A stretch of DNA of 64,000 bases from Streptomyces acidiscabies. Lineage in GTDB: Bacteria > Actinomycetota > Actinomycetes > Streptomycetales > Streptomycetaceae. The notes beneath the pieces are model-generated. The model did no database searches, was not told the DNA's origin, and saw nothing but the letters and a program-made list of their open reading frames with translations. Both the position numbers and the translations under genes were made by a program. The stretch is from contig NZ_JAGJBY010000001.1 of assembly GCF_020010905.1 (NCBI RefSeq), positions 2,004,001 to 2,068,000 of the forward strand, written 5' to 3'. Of this stretch, positions 43,117 through 51,082 are shown one piece after another. How positions within the stretch are numbered: position 1 is the first letter of the stretch; every line of letters begins with the position of its first letter.

Positions 43117-44064
43117 ATGCGTGGTCTGCCCGTACGGCGTCTCGCGTCCACCGCCCTGTGCGCCTCCCTCGTCCTCGGCGTCGCCGCCCCCACCGCGTTC
43201 GCGGCGGACGGCCTCGCCCCTGAGCGCACCGCGGCGTCCAAGGCGCCTCTTCCCAACGCCGACGCGCTGCTCGCCCAGACCAAGAGCCTCGGTGACCTCG
43301 GTTCCCTGCTCGCCCCGATCACCGACCTCATCAACGCCGTACTCGCGGCCCCCGACGGCCAGTTGACGCCGGACAAGGCCGCAGCTCTGTCCGACGCGAT
43401 CAAGGCGGCGGTCGCGAAGATCACCGCGGCGGCGCCCGCCACCCCGGCCGCACCGGCGCTGCCCGCGACCCCGGCGGTGCCTCCCGCACCGGACCCGGCG
43501 GCACTTCCGGCGACCCCCGCCCTGCCCGCGACCCCGGCGCTCCCGGCGACACCGGCCCTCCCCGCGGCCCCCGCGCTTCCGGCCACCCCGACGCTGCCGC
43601 TGCCGGCCGCGAAGTCGGGCGCCGAGGCCGGGGAACTCGCCGCGGACGGCGAACGTTCAGTGAGTGACGACGGCAAGTCCGGCGCGCGAGGCGAGAGAAA
43701 GGCCGCCGACCTCCAGGGTGACGCGCTCACCGCGCTGCAGGGCGCCGTCGCGAAGCTGCTCGCCGCGGTGACGTCCGGTGACGTGGCCGGCGTCGTCCCC
43801 GCGGCGACCGGCACGCTGCTGGGGCTGGTGAACCTCGTCGCGGCGACCCTGCTCGGCGGTGGCCTCCCCGCGCCGAGCCTGGCGGGACTGCCGCCGCTCC
43901 CGGCGCTGCCGGCGGCGCCCGCCCTGCCGGTCGACCCGGCGGCGGCCGTCCCCGCTGTCCCCGCCGCGCCCGCCCTGCCCGCGACCCCGGCTCTCCCGCC
44001 GGCCCCCGCGCTCCCGGCGACGCCACCGCTTCCCGTAGCCGCGCCGGCGCTGCCGCTGCCGTAA
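43117..44064 (+). CDS. Secreted Ala/Pro-repeat protein
   Basis: About 315 residues from ATG 43117 (AAAGGA upstream). A signal peptide (LASTALCASLVLGVAAPTAF AAD) precedes a helical region (LAQTKSLGDLGSLLAPITDL INAVLAAPDG, a run of AALSDAIKAAVAKI), then a block of ALPATP units, a charged spacer (GAEAGELAADGERSVSDDGK), a second helical region (LQGAVAKLLAAVTSGDVAGV), and a second Ala-Leu-Pro block up to the stop. The two-fold layout (helical domain plus ALPATPALP stalk, twice) suggests an internal duplication. No sortase motif or membrane helix ends the protein, so it is released or held by other contacts. I do not recognise a family. Confidence 0.75.
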   Translation: MRGLPVRRLASTALCASLVLGVAAPTAFAADGLAPERTAASKAPLPNADALLAQTKSLGDLGSLLAPITDLINAVLAAPDGQLTPDKAAALSDAIKAAVAKITAAAPATPAAPALPATPAVPPAPDPAALPATPALPATPALPATPALPAAPALPATPTLPLPAAKSGAEAGELAADGERSVSDDGKSGARGERKAADLQGDALTALQGAVAKLLAAVTSGDVAGVVPAATGTLLGLVNLVAATLLGGGLPAPSLAGLPPLPALPAAPALPVDPAAAVPAVPAAPALPATPALPPAPALPATPPLPVAAPALPLP

Positions 44065-44199
44065 GCACCGATACGGCGCTACGACCGCCGTAATCCGAAA
44101 AAGGTTTCCGCACCCCGGCCGACGGCGCTTTGGTCGCTCCTCCTTTGTGAACTCGCCCTGTGCGAGCCGTATTTGAGGAGTTCCACAATCGCCGGTGAT

Positions 44200-44247
44200 T
44201 TCCCGCCCGCCAGGCGGGAATCCGGCCGGGGTGCAGAAATTTTCTGC
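44200..44247 (+). promoter_or_regulatory. Hairpin and 15-base palindrome upstream of a small secreted protein gene
   Basis: TTCCCGCC (44200-44207) pairs with GGCGGGAA (44213-44220). Next to it lies GCAGAAA-T-TTTCTGC (44233-44247), a perfect dyad with a single central base, AT-rich for this genome. Together they fill the middle of the 270-base gap before the gene at 44335. They could be a terminator for the upstream gene plus an operator; no boxes of a promoter are clear. Confidence 0.35.
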
Positions 44248-44334
44248 GTCCGGGGTTTCCGGCGCGCGAGGCAGTCGTTAGGCACGGCGTCGTGTTGTGA
44301 CGACCCCCTCTCAGCCGCCGATGAAAGGAACCCG

Positions 44335-44625
44335 ATGAAGTCGCTCAAGGCTGCCGCCGTCGTCGCCGGAAGCATTGCCCTCGCCGGCGCCGCCGCGCCC
44401 GCGTTCGCGCACAGCACCGCCGACCTCACGCCCACCAGCCTCACCGGCGCGGTGAACACGCTCACCTCGGGGAACCTCACCGCGAAGGACGTGATGCCGC
44501 TCCAGCACCAGTCCGACGCGCTCAACACCGAGAACGCGGACTCCCCGCTCAACACCATCAAGGGCGCGACCGGTGCGCTCAACCAGCACAACCCGTTGCT
44601 GGGCGGGCTGCCGCTCCAGGGCTGA
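44335..44625 (+). CDS. Small secreted protein
   Basis: A 96-residue protein with AAAGGA upstream of ATG 44335. Signal peptide MKSLKAAAVVAGSIALAGAA with cleavage after AFA (AFA-HST) leaves about 70 residues: TADLTPTSLTGAVNTLTSGN LTAKDVMPLQHQSDALNTEN and a Leu/Gly-rich end (HNPLLGGLPLQG). It has no Cys and no anchor. Its general style (short, secreted, Thr/Asn/Gly rich) recalls rodlins but lacks their motifs. Function unknown. A strong terminator follows. Confidence 0.72.
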   Translation: MKSLKAAAVVAGSIALAGAAAPAFAHSTADLTPTSLTGAVNTLTSGNLTAKDVMPLQHQSDALNTENADSPLNTIKGATGALNQHNPLLGGLPLQG

Positions 44626-44637
44626 GCGCCGTACCGA

Positions 44638-44668
44638 AGGCCGGTCCCGTCACCCACGGGACCGGCCT
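44638..44668 (+). terminator. Strong terminator hairpin
   Basis: A perfect 13-base stem, AGGCCGGTCCCGT with ACGGGACCGGCCT, and a CACCC loop. Confidence 0.8.
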
Positions 44669-44784
44669 CGCGCGTCGACCTGGAACCCCGCCCGTCCCTC
44701 GTACGGGTGGCGCGCCCACCGTGCGTCCTCCGCTCGGGTGAGGACGCGGTCTGACGGGGCGTCGGCCGCCGCTATGGTCGCGCG

Positions 44785-45279
44785 GTGACCTCAACTAGCG
44801 AAACCCGCCCCTTCCGTGTCGCCGACCTCGGCACCCTGGTCGTGATGCCGTGGAGCGGCGAGGCCCCCGACGGCAGTGACATGCCCTACCTGCTCGCCTA
44901 CTCCCTCGGTGACGCGGCCGACGGGCCCGAGGTGACCGCGAACGCCATCGAGCGGCTCCTGACCGACAACGGTCTGCCCGTCGGCGGCGACCTCGTCGAC
45001 GGGACCGAGCGGCCGAGCCTGCCGGTCAGCCTGCTGGTCGAGTCCGGCCAGGCGGTGCTGAACATGCCGAGCCTCAACGCGCAGTGCGTGCCGCCGCCGG
45101 AGTGGCTGGCCGCCGTCGAGCACCGGGGGTACGCCTACCTCGTGTTCACCACCCGCCCCTGGCCCGAGGCCGAGCCGGGCAAGCCCGTCGAACTGGAGGC
45201 GCTGGCCGCGTTCGCCGGAGCCGACGAGACGCTGAACGCGGCGGCCCACATCGTGCTGCCGGCGCGCAGCTTGCGATAG
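44785..45279 (+). CDS. Cytoplasmic hypothetical protein (DUF5949-like)
   Basis: A 164-residue protein starting at GTG 44785, without signal peptide or membrane helix and without a clear ribosome site, so perhaps leaderless. Characteristic stretches are FRVADLGTLVVMPWSGEAPD, MPYLLAYSLGDAADGPEVTA, LPVSLLVESGQAVLNMPSLN, and YLVFTTRPWPEAEPGKPVEL. I associate this pattern with the streptomycete family DUF5949, of unknown role; the call is from memory. It stands alone between small secreted protein genes. Confidence 0.72.
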   Translation: MTSTSETRPFRVADLGTLVVMPWSGEAPDGSDMPYLLAYSLGDAADGPEVTANAIERLLTDNGLPVGGDLVDGTERPSLPVSLLVESGQAVLNMPSLNAQCVPPPEWLAAVEHRGYAYLVFTTRPWPEAEPGKPVELEALAAFAGADETLNAAAHIVLPARSLR

Positions 45280-45306
45280 CGCTTTCACGCTTTTTCGGAG
45301 CGGTCG

Positions 45307-45332
45307 GGGTGTCACCCATGCGAGTGACACCT
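45307..45332 (+). terminator. Hairpin after the DUF5949-like gene
   Basis: GGTGTCAC (45308-45315) pairs with GTGACACC (45324-45331) around an eight-base loop. It may end the upstream gene; an operator for the gene at 45463 is an alternative. Confidence 0.45.
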
Positions 45333-45462
45333 CGTCCGCTTTAGTCGTTCGATTCCCGCGTCCGGGGGAATTGTGAACCGGCTTCGTTTCCCGGGTGTCC
45401 GCCCCGCTCGTTACCCCGTACGCAGAGCGCGTCCCCCGACATCCGAAAGGCCCGTACCCGAG

Positions 45463-45972
45463 ATGAAGTCCACCACCCGAGGAACCCTCGCCGCCGTGCT
45501 GCTGGCCGCCGCCGGTGCCGCTGTCGCGACCCCCGCCGTCGCGGCCGAGACGGTCCCCGTGCCCGTCCCGCTGGAGGGCGCCGAGACGGCGCTGGGCATG
45601 GAACTGCCGAAGCTCGGCGGCGAGCTCCCGCTCCCGATGCCGGGCGCCCCCGACGGCCCCCGGTACGTCGAGGGCAGCCTCGTCCCCGACCGCGCGCTCC
45701 CCCAGCTCCCGGTCGGCGCGGGCCTGCCGGGCCTCGGACTGCGTACGCCGCTCCCGCGCGTCCTCGGCGACGAGTTCGACCACGTCGGCGTGGACGCCCC
45801 CGCGAACGACGTTCGCGCGCTCGGCCCCGGCGCGACCCTCGACCTCCCCCTCACCCCGCCGAACCCCGACAACTTCGGCCTCCCGGACCCGAAGCTGCCC
45901 GCGGCCGGCATCGTCACGCCCGTGCTCCAGGCCGTCCCGGCGGCCGACCTGGGCCTGGGAGAGGGCCTGTAG
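45463..45972 (+). CDS. Secreted Pro-rich hypothetical protein
   Basis: A 169-residue protein beginning at ATG 45463 (MKSTTRGTLAAVLLAAAGAA, cleavage after VAA). The mature part is rich in Pro, Leu and Gly and looks extended: VPVPVPLEGAETALGMELPK, LPLPMPGAPDGPRYVEGSLV, LPQLPVGAGLPGLGLRTPLP, and FGLPDPKLPAAGIVTPVLQA. There are no Cys residues, anchors or sortase signals. It forms, with the genes at 43117 and 44335, a run of small exported proteins between the chaplin and tyrosinase genes. Function unknown. Confidence 0.72.
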   Translation: MKSTTRGTLAAVLLAAAGAAVATPAVAAETVPVPVPLEGAETALGMELPKLGGELPLPMPGAPDGPRYVEGSLVPDRALPQLPVGAGLPGLGLRTPLPRVLGDEFDHVGVDAPANDVRALGPGATLDLPLTPPNPDNFGLPDPKLPAAGIVTPVLQAVPAADLGLGEGL

Positions 45973-45995
45973 CAACCGGTTGCACAACTTTCCTG

Positions 45996-46031
45996 CGGCG
46001 GCCCGGGGCGGTGGACGGCCCCGGGCCGCCG
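45996..46031 (+). terminator. Strong terminator hairpin
   Basis: A perfect 14-base stem, CGGCGGCCCGGGGC with GCCCCGGGCCGCCG, eight-base loop, 24 bases past the stop. Confidence 0.75.
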
Positions 46032-46100
46032 TACGCCGTGACTCCCCGACCCCCTTCGCGGTTACCGCTGTGACAACGGAAACCGGAGGAGGAGTCGAGC

Positions 46101-46514
46101 ATGGCGGTCGTCGGTGTGGGCAGGGGTTCGGTGGCGGTGGCGAGACCCGGGCGGCGGGCGCTGCTGCGGGGGCTGATCGGGGTGGGTGCGGTCGCCGCCG
46201 TCACCCCGCTGCTCGTCGCCTCGCGGGGGTTCAGGAACGTGGACCCCGGGCCGGGGTTCGACGAGATGTACCGGGGGCGGCACCTCCAGGGCATGCCGGC
46301 GAAGACCGGCCGCTCGGGCGAGGGTTCGTGGCAAGTCACCGTCGACGGACGGCCGTTGCACCTCATGCGCCGCGCCGACGGCACCTGGCTGAGCATGATC
46401 GACCACTACCGCTCGTACGACACCCCGCTGGAGGCCGCGCGCGCCGCCGTCGACGAACTCAGCCCAGGGGAACAGCTCAAGGAGGTGGGGGGACACCATG
46501 GCCTACACGCGTAA
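46101..46514 (+). CDS. melD1: Tyrosinase copper chaperone (MelC1-type)
   Basis: A 137-residue caddie protein with GGAGGAG before ATG 46101. The N-terminus has a twin-arginine-like signal (RPGRRALLRGLIGVGAVAAV TPLLVAS), and the mature domain has the MelC1 core DEMYRGRHLQGMPAKTG, VTVDGRPLHLMRRADGTWLS MIDHYRSYDTPLEAARAAVD. MelC1 proteins bind apo-tyrosinase, help load copper and carry it through the Tat pathway. The last 17 bases overlap the tyrosinase gene. In S. coelicolor this second tyrosinase pair is, as I recall, called melD1/melD2. The exposed Tyr of the DHYRSY region matches the caddie Tyr that enters the tyrosinase active site in MelC1. Confidence 0.92.
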   Translation: MAVVGVGRGSVAVARPGRRALLRGLIGVGAVAAVTPLLVASRGFRNVDPGPGFDEMYRGRHLQGMPAKTGRSGEGSWQVTVDGRPLHLMRRADGTWLSMIDHYRSYDTPLEAARAAVDELSPGEQLKEVGGHHGLHA

Positions 46515-47361
46515 AGACGTCAGCACCCTCACGGCGGCCGAGCGAAAACGCTTCGTGAAGGCGCTCCTGGAGGTCAAACGCCGGGGGGAGTACGACGAGT
46601 TCGTGCGCATGCACATCGATTTCTACGTCTCCGACGGCGAAGAGGGCCTGCGTACGGCCCACATGGCGCCCTCCTTCCTGCCCTGGCACCGGCGCTTCCT
46701 GCTGGAGCTGGAGCGGGCGTTGCGCAAGGTCGACGACTCGGTGACCGTGCCGTACTGGGACTGGACGCGCGACCGCACCGCCAAGTCGGCGCCCTGGACG
46801 GCGGATCTGCTCGGCGGCAACGGCCGCCCCGGCGACCGGCAGGTGACGACAGGGCCGTTCGCGTACGGGTCGGGCAACTGGACGCTCCACGAGAACATCA
46901 CCGACGAGGACTTCCTCACGCGCGACCTCGGGCGGGCCCGCGACCCGATCGAGCTGCCCACGAAGGACGAGCTGGAGTGGGCGATGTCGGACCCTGTCTA
47001 CGACACCGCGCCCTGGGACTCGACGGTCACCAAGGGGTTCCGCAACAAGCTGGAGGGGTGGGGGACCGGGCGGGGCAGCGTCTCGTGGCGCAACCACAAC
47101 CGCGTGCACCGCTGGGTCGGCGGGGTGATGCTGGGCGGCGCCTCCGTCAACGACCCGGTGTTCTGGCTGCACCACGCCTTCATCGACCTGCTCTGGTACC
47201 GCTGGCAGAAACGCCACGCGCAGCACCGCTATCTCCCGGCGAAACAGCCGGAGTCGGGGGACCAGCGGGGGCGGATCGTGGCCCGGGGCGAGAAGTTGCC
47301 GCCGTGGGACATGACGCCGGACCAGTTGGAGGACGTCAGCCGCATCTACCGCTACGCGTAA
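46498..47361 (+). CDS. melD2: Tyrosinase (binuclear copper monophenol oxidase)
   Basis: A 287-residue tyrosinase without its own signal peptide. The CuA histidines are H39 (VRMHIDFY), H55 (RTAHMAPSF) and H64 (LPWHRRFLLELE); the CuB set is in NHNRVHRWVGG (about 200 and 204) and DPVFWLHHAFIDLLWYRWQK (about 224). All six ligands are present. It oxidises tyrosine and other phenols to quinones, giving melanin or cross-links. GGAGGTGGGGGG precedes the ATG, inside the chaperone gene, so the two are made together and exported as a complex. It converges with a chaplin gene whose tail is Tyr/Gly/His-rich. Confidence 0.95.
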   Translation: MAYTRKDVSTLTAAERKRFVKALLEVKRRGEYDEFVRMHIDFYVSDGEEGLRTAHMAPSFLPWHRRFLLELERALRKVDDSVTVPYWDWTRDRTAKSAPWTADLLGGNGRPGDRQVTTGPFAYGSGNWTLHENITDEDFLTRDLGRARDPIELPTKDELEWAMSDPVYDTAPWDSTVTKGFRNKLEGWGTGRGSVSWRNHNRVHRWVGGVMLGGASVNDPVFWLHHAFIDLLWYRWQKRHAQHRYLPAKQPESGDQRGRIVARGEKLPPWDMTPDQLEDVSRIYRYA

Positions 47362-47378
47362 GGGAGTTGAGGACACGG

Positions 47379-47412
47379 GAAAACCCCGGCGCTCGGAGGA
47401 GCCGGGGTTCTC
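47379..47412. terminator. Bidirectional terminator between tyrosinase and chaplin
   Basis: GAAAACCCCGGC (47379-47390) and GCCGGGGTTCTC (47401-47412) form a long stem whose core is AACCCCGGC/GCCGGGGTT; the A-rich and T-rich flanks suit termination in both directions. Confidence 0.75.
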
Positions 47413-47440
47413 TCGCGCAGGTACGGAAGGTGACGGAGCG

Positions 47441-47731
47441 TCAGCCGCCGTAGCCGCCGCCGTAGCCACCACCGTGCTTCGGGCCGCCGTGGCCGTCGTT
47501 CACGCAGGTGTTGCCGAAGGCCGGGTTCAGCAGACCGATCACGTTCACGGTGTTGCCGCACAGGTTCACCGGGACGTTGACGGGGACCTGGACCACGTTG
47601 CCGGACAGGACGCCGGGCGAGCCGACAGCCGCGCCCTGCGCGTCCGCGTCCGCCATGGCCAGACCGGCGCCGCCGATGATCACCGCGGACGTGCTGAGCA
47701 CTACGGCCGCGGTCTTCGCGATGCGAGACAT
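47441..47731 (-). CDS. chpG: Chaplin with a Gly/Tyr/His-rich C-terminal extension
   Basis: A 96-residue chaplin starting at ATG 47731 with GAGGAGA upstream. Signal peptide MSRIAKTAAVVLSTSAVIIG (cleavage near AMA) and the chaplin domain AVGSPGVLSGNVVQVPVNVP, VNLCGNTVNVIGLLNPAFGN, TCVND are standard, with both Cys. After VND, where short chaplins normally stop, 18 more residues follow: GHGGPKHGGGYGGGYGG-type, with Tyr and His in glycine. The position next to tyrosinase matches S. coelicolor chpG, so I use that symbol with reserve; I cannot confirm that orthologues share the tail. Confidence 0.88.
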   Translation of the reverse strand: MSRIAKTAAVVLSTSAVIIGGAGLAMADADAQGAAVGSPGVLSGNVVQVPVNVPVNLCGNTVNVIGLLNPAFGNTCVNDGHGGPKHGGGYGGGYGG

Positions 47732-47814
47732 CACGTTCTCCTCACTGACTCGGTACGTACGACGGCAAGGGTTCGCCGACCGCACTCCCCGTTAACGTCA
47801 GCGGCGCGAACGGG

Positions 47815-48111
47815 TCACGGCGCGTCCGGGTGGATCACCCGAGTGACGAACTGTGCCAGGGTCCCGATCGACTCCAGGCTGTCCAGGCCGATGTCCAGAT
47901 CGGCCACGTCCACGCCGTACCGCTTCTTGACCGCGGCGAGCAGGGCGACGCCGGCCAGCGAGGTCAACGCGATCTGGGGGCCGAAGAGTTCGGTGTCGGC
48001 GGGGAGGGCGGCGAGGTAGTCGGGGTCGAGGCGGGTGGCCTCGGCGACCAGGGCGCGGATCTCGCGCTCGACGTCGGTGCCGGGGGAGGTGCCGGGGGCG
48101 GTGTCGGTCAT
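47815..48111 (-). CDS. Acyl carrier protein
   Basis: A 98-residue carrier protein. The likely phosphopantetheine Ser is S51 in FGPQIALTSLAGVALLAAVK, the LTSL replacing the usual DSL, followed by a KKRYGVDV strand and IGLDSLESIGTLAQFVTRVI helix. Acidic overall, four-helix pattern. The start ATG at 48111 overlaps the FkbH-like gene by four bases. Stand-alone carriers next to FkbH proteins usually accept a glyceryl or similar acyl unit from the HAD partner. In this cluster the neighbours are polyamine enzymes and not polyketide synthases, which is unusual. The Ser assignment has not been checked against a second candidate (S78 in DSLES). Confidence 0.8.
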   Translation of the reverse strand: MTDTAPGTSPGTDVEREIRALVAEATRLDPDYLAALPADTELFGPQIALTSLAGVALLAAVKKRYGVDVADLDIGLDSLESIGTLAQFVTRVIHPDAP

Positions 48112-49232
48112 GGTGCGGAGGTCTCTGTCTCGGAGGGCGCGGTCTCGGGGGTCGCGGTTTCGGGGGGCTGCGTGAGGTGGAGGTAGGCGGGGGGCTGGGG
48201 GAGGTCGCCGGTGAGGGAGCGGGTGAGTACGGGGGTGGCCTGCTCGGCGGAGTTTGCCGCAAGCGGTTGCTCCCCGCTTTCCGTCCTGCGCAGCCCCGCC
48301 TGCCGCAGCAGGATCCGCATCTCCAGGTTCGCGTCCGTCGGGCGCAGGGTCACGGAAAAGTTGTGTACGCCGTTTCCGCGCGCTTTCTCCATCAGCCGGA
48401 TCAGGAACGCCGCCGCCGCGCCCCGGCCCGCGACCCGGCAGGACAGCGCGAGGAGGGGGACCGACCAGGTGTCCGGCACCGAGTGGTCGACGAGGGCGGC
48501 GCCGATGATGCCGTAGTCGCCGAAGCGGTCGGACATGCGGGCGGTGTGGAGCGTGTTCCGGGGGGCGGCGACCAGTTCGCCGAGCTGCTGCGGGGAGAGG
48601 CCCGAGGAGTTCAACCGGTGGGTGCGGGCGGCGAGTTCGAGGGCGCGGGGGATGTCGTCCGGGGCGGCCGGGCCGATCGTGAGGCGCATGTCGCACCAGG
48701 CGAGGAACTCCTCGCGGGTGCCCTCGAAGCGGTCGCCCTCCGCGCGGCGGACCGCCTCCGTGCGGTAGCGGTCGACGCGGGAACGGGACTCCGGGGTGAC
48801 CTCCTTGCCCTCCAACTCCGCTAGCAGGAGGGGGAGTTCCTCGGGGGCGAGGGTGGTGACGCCGGGCAACAGGGCCTCGACCTCGGCGCGTTCGTACGGG
48901 GAGTCGTCGACGAGGAGCAACGAGTCGGTGGCGATGCCGAGTTCCTCGGAGATCCGGCGCAGGGCGACGCTCTTGTCCTGCCAGGAGACCTGGGGGGACA
49001 GGAAGCGGGCGTGCACCTCCGGGAGCTTCTGCGCGAGGCGGTCCAGGACCGTCGGCGCGCTGCGGGACGCGATGCTGCTGAGGACGCCGTGGGCCGTGAG
49101 GGCGTCGATCGCGGCGAGCATCTCCGGGCGGGGCGTGGGGAGTTCGTCCGTCGGGGTCTCGACCGCGACCTCGTCCCACAGGGTGCCGTCGAGGTCCCAG
49201 ACGACGCACTTGACGTGGCCGTACGTGGTCAC
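48108..49232 (-). CDS. FkbH-like HAD-IIIC family protein
   Basis: A 374-residue protein starting at GTG 49232 (GTGA overlap with the preceding stop). The HAD motifs are VKCVVWDLDGTLWDE (Asp nucleophile and D-x-D), SIASRSAP (second motif), and LLLVDDSPYERAEVEALLPG (third). A C-terminal GNAT-like half (about 190-330) contains THRLNSSGLSPQQL and DRFGDYGIIGAALVDH with CRVAGRGAAAAFLIRLMEKA. This is the FkbH layout: such proteins make glyceryl-ACP from bisphosphoglycerate, or related acyl-ACPs. Residues beyond about 330 are Ser/Pro/Thr-rich. It lies between the BpsA-GNAT gene and the carrier protein in one operon. Confidence 0.85.
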   Translation of the reverse strand: MTTYGHVKCVVWDLDGTLWDEVAVETPTDELPTPRPEMLAAIDALTAHGVLSSIASRSAPTVLDRLAQKLPEVHARFLSPQVSWQDKSVALRRISEELGIATDSLLLVDDSPYERAEVEALLPGVTTLAPEELPLLLAELEGKEVTPESRSRVDRYRTEAVRRAEGDRFEGTREEFLAWCDMRLTIGPAAPDDIPRALELAARTHRLNSSGLSPQQLGELVAAPRNTLHTARMSDRFGDYGIIGAALVDHSVPDTWSVPLLALSCRVAGRGAAAAFLIRLMEKARGNGVHNFSVTLRPTDANLEMRILLRQAGLRRTESGEQPLAANSAEQATPVLTRSLTGDLPQPPAYLHLTQPPETATPETAPSETETSAP

Positions 49233-51082
49233 CGGGCGGCCTCTGCGGCTGCGCCGTCGCCCGCCGGGCCCGTCGGGAACTTGAGCTTCATCGTCAGGCT
49301 CGTCGGGTCGAAGCCGAACTGGCGGTAGAGCGTGCGCATCGGGAGGTTGCCGACGTGGACCCGGCCGGTGACCTCCTTGATGCCGTTCGCCAGACAGAAC
49401 TCCAGGCCCGCGGTGAGGAGGAGTTCGGCGACGTCCGCCCGGTTGTCGAGCGGGGAGACCGCCAGGGAGCGGAAGTTGGCGTAGCGGTCGCCGGTCATCG
49501 CGTTCGTGTTGATGCTGATCCAGCACCAGCCGACGGGGGCGCCGTCCGGGGCCGCCGCGATGATCATGCCCTCGCGGTTCTTCTCCATCGCCCTGCCGAG
49601 GCGGACCGACCAGACCGCCGGGTCGTCGATGGCGTCCTCGCCGAAGGAGACGCGGGCGATCTCGGCCTCGAACTCGCCGATCGCGGGGAGGTCGGGTTCG
49701 GCGGCCTGGCGGGTGAGGTAGGGGGCGGCGCGGTGGGTGAGGGCGGTGCGGGCTTCGGGGGTGGGGGAGTTGGCGGGGGGTGCCGGGGGTGCCGCGAGAG
49801 GTGTGGGCGCCGTCGGTGTCGCCGGTGCCGTCGGCGTTTCAGCAACCGTTTGCTGCTGTTGCTGCCCGGTGGCCTCCGAGGCGGGGGGCGCCGGGATCGG
49901 CGTAGGTGTCTGCGGCGTCTCCGGTACCAACTGCCCCGGCCGGAAAGGGCCCTTGCCGCAGTTCGGGCAGCCCTCTGCGCGCAGGGCGCCGACCGAGGCC
50001 CACTTCGCGCCGGGGCCGACCTCGACCACCGTGCCGCAGGACATGCACTCGTAGCGCCGGGCGCGGGTGCGCTTGTCGCCGGTGTAGAGGGGGCCGGTGA
50101 AGTCGCCGGTGTGCGTCGGGGCCGTCGTACTCGTCGTCAGGAGGTGCTGGAAGAAGCCGACTCCGCCGAGGATGCCGCTGCCCTCGTACTCGTTGAAGTT
50201 GCGGATGTGGCCGTGGGTGACCAGGCCCAGGTCCATGATCTCCCGCTGGACGGCGAGCATCTGGTCCGGGCTCTTGCCGCCGAAGGAGAAGAAGACGCTG
50301 TGCGCGGCGCCGGGGCGCAGGCCCTCGACCGCGCGGGAGAGGAAGAGGCGCGCGCCCTCCGGGGTGTACGGCGGGTCGGTCATCGCCACGTCGAACCGGT
50401 CCCTCAGCTGTTCGGGGAGCGGCTCGCGCAGGTCGTGTTCGACCGTCTCGACGCGCGTGCCGAGTGTGCCGGCGACCTCCTGGATGTACCCGAGGATCTC
50501 GGCGGAGATGTCGACGACGGTCACCCGCTCGACGATCGGCGTGCCCAGGACGTCCCCGACGACCGCGACGGCGAGGGAGACCAGGTCGTCGTCCCCGATC
50601 AGCAGCAGCGAGCCGCCCGGCAGGACGCCGGCGGTGAGCAGGGCGAGGACGCGGCGGACCTTCGTCTCGGGCGTGCAGTGCGACTGGTCGATCGCGAGGT
50701 CGGCGGCGGGGCCGTCGGCCATCAGCGCGGTCAGGCGCCGTACGGCCTCGTCGAGCACGTCCGGGATGACCAGCTCGCGGCCGTCGCACGTCGTGCACGT
50801 GGCGTCCAGCGCGAGGTCCATGCCCAGCTCGCCCAGGAGCGCGCGGCCGGCCGGGGTCAGGCGGGAGGGGCGCTCCTTGGTGACCAGGTCGCGGCGGCGC
50901 AGTTCGTTGCCGACGGCCGCGACGATCGGGACCGGCAGGCTCGTCGCCCGGCTCAGCTCCTTCGTCGACGCCGGTTCCAGGCGGCGCAGCGCCCGCAGCA
51001 CCGAGCGGATGCCGGGCGGGCCTTCCTGGAGCCGGACCGCTGCGGCGACTTCGCTGAGCACTCGATCGGCGGCCGTACTCAC
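49229..51082 (-). CDS. Branched-polyamine-synthase-like protein fused to a GNAT domain
   Basis: A 617-residue protein starting at GTG 51082. Residues 1-110 form a winged-helix-like N-terminus (GIRSVLRALRRLEPASTKEL). Residues about 120-330 resemble archaeal N4-bis(aminopropyl)spermidine synthase (BpsA): QSHCTPETKVRRVLALLTAG, LLIGDDDLVSLAVAVVGDVL, and the catalytic DPPYTPEGARLFLSRAVEGL. A zinc ribbon follows (CMSCG at about 340, CPNCG at about 370). A Pro/Thr/Ala/Gln linker then joins a C-terminal GNAT domain (about 455-605: VGWCWISINTNAMTGDRYAN, SLAVSPLDNRADVAELLLTA, VGNLPMRTLYRQFGF). BpsA adds aminopropyl groups from decarboxylated SAM to polyamines; the GNAT would acylate an amine. A SpeD homologue lies divergently next door, which fits a polyamine-related pathway. 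Confidence 0.8.
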   Translation of the reverse strand: MSTAADRVLSEVAAAVRLQEGPPGIRSVLRALRRLEPASTKELSRATSLPVPIVAAVGNELRRRDLVTKERPSRLTPAGRALLGELGMDLALDATCTTCDGRELVIPDVLDEAVRRLTALMADGPAADLAIDQSHCTPETKVRRVLALLTAGVLPGGSLLLIGDDDLVSLAVAVVGDVLGTPIVERVTVVDISAEILGYIQEVAGTLGTRVETVEHDLREPLPEQLRDRFDVAMTDPPYTPEGARLFLSRAVEGLRPGAAHSVFFSFGGKSPDQMLAVQREIMDLGLVTHGHIRNFNEYEGSGILGGVGFFQHLLTTSTTAPTHTGDFTGPLYTGDKRTRARRYECMSCGTVVEVGPGAKWASVGALRAEGCPNCGKGPFRPGQLVPETPQTPTPIPAPPASEATGQQQQQTVAETPTAPATPTAPTPLAAPPAPPANSPTPEARTALTHRAAPYLTRQAAEPDLPAIGEFEAEIARVSFGEDAIDDPAVWSVRLGRAMEKNREGMIIAAAPDGAPVGWCWISINTNAMTGDRYANFRSLAVSPLDNRADVAELLLTAGLEFCLANGIKEVTGRVHVGNLPMRTLYRQFGFDPTSLTMKLKFPTGPAGDGAAAEAAR

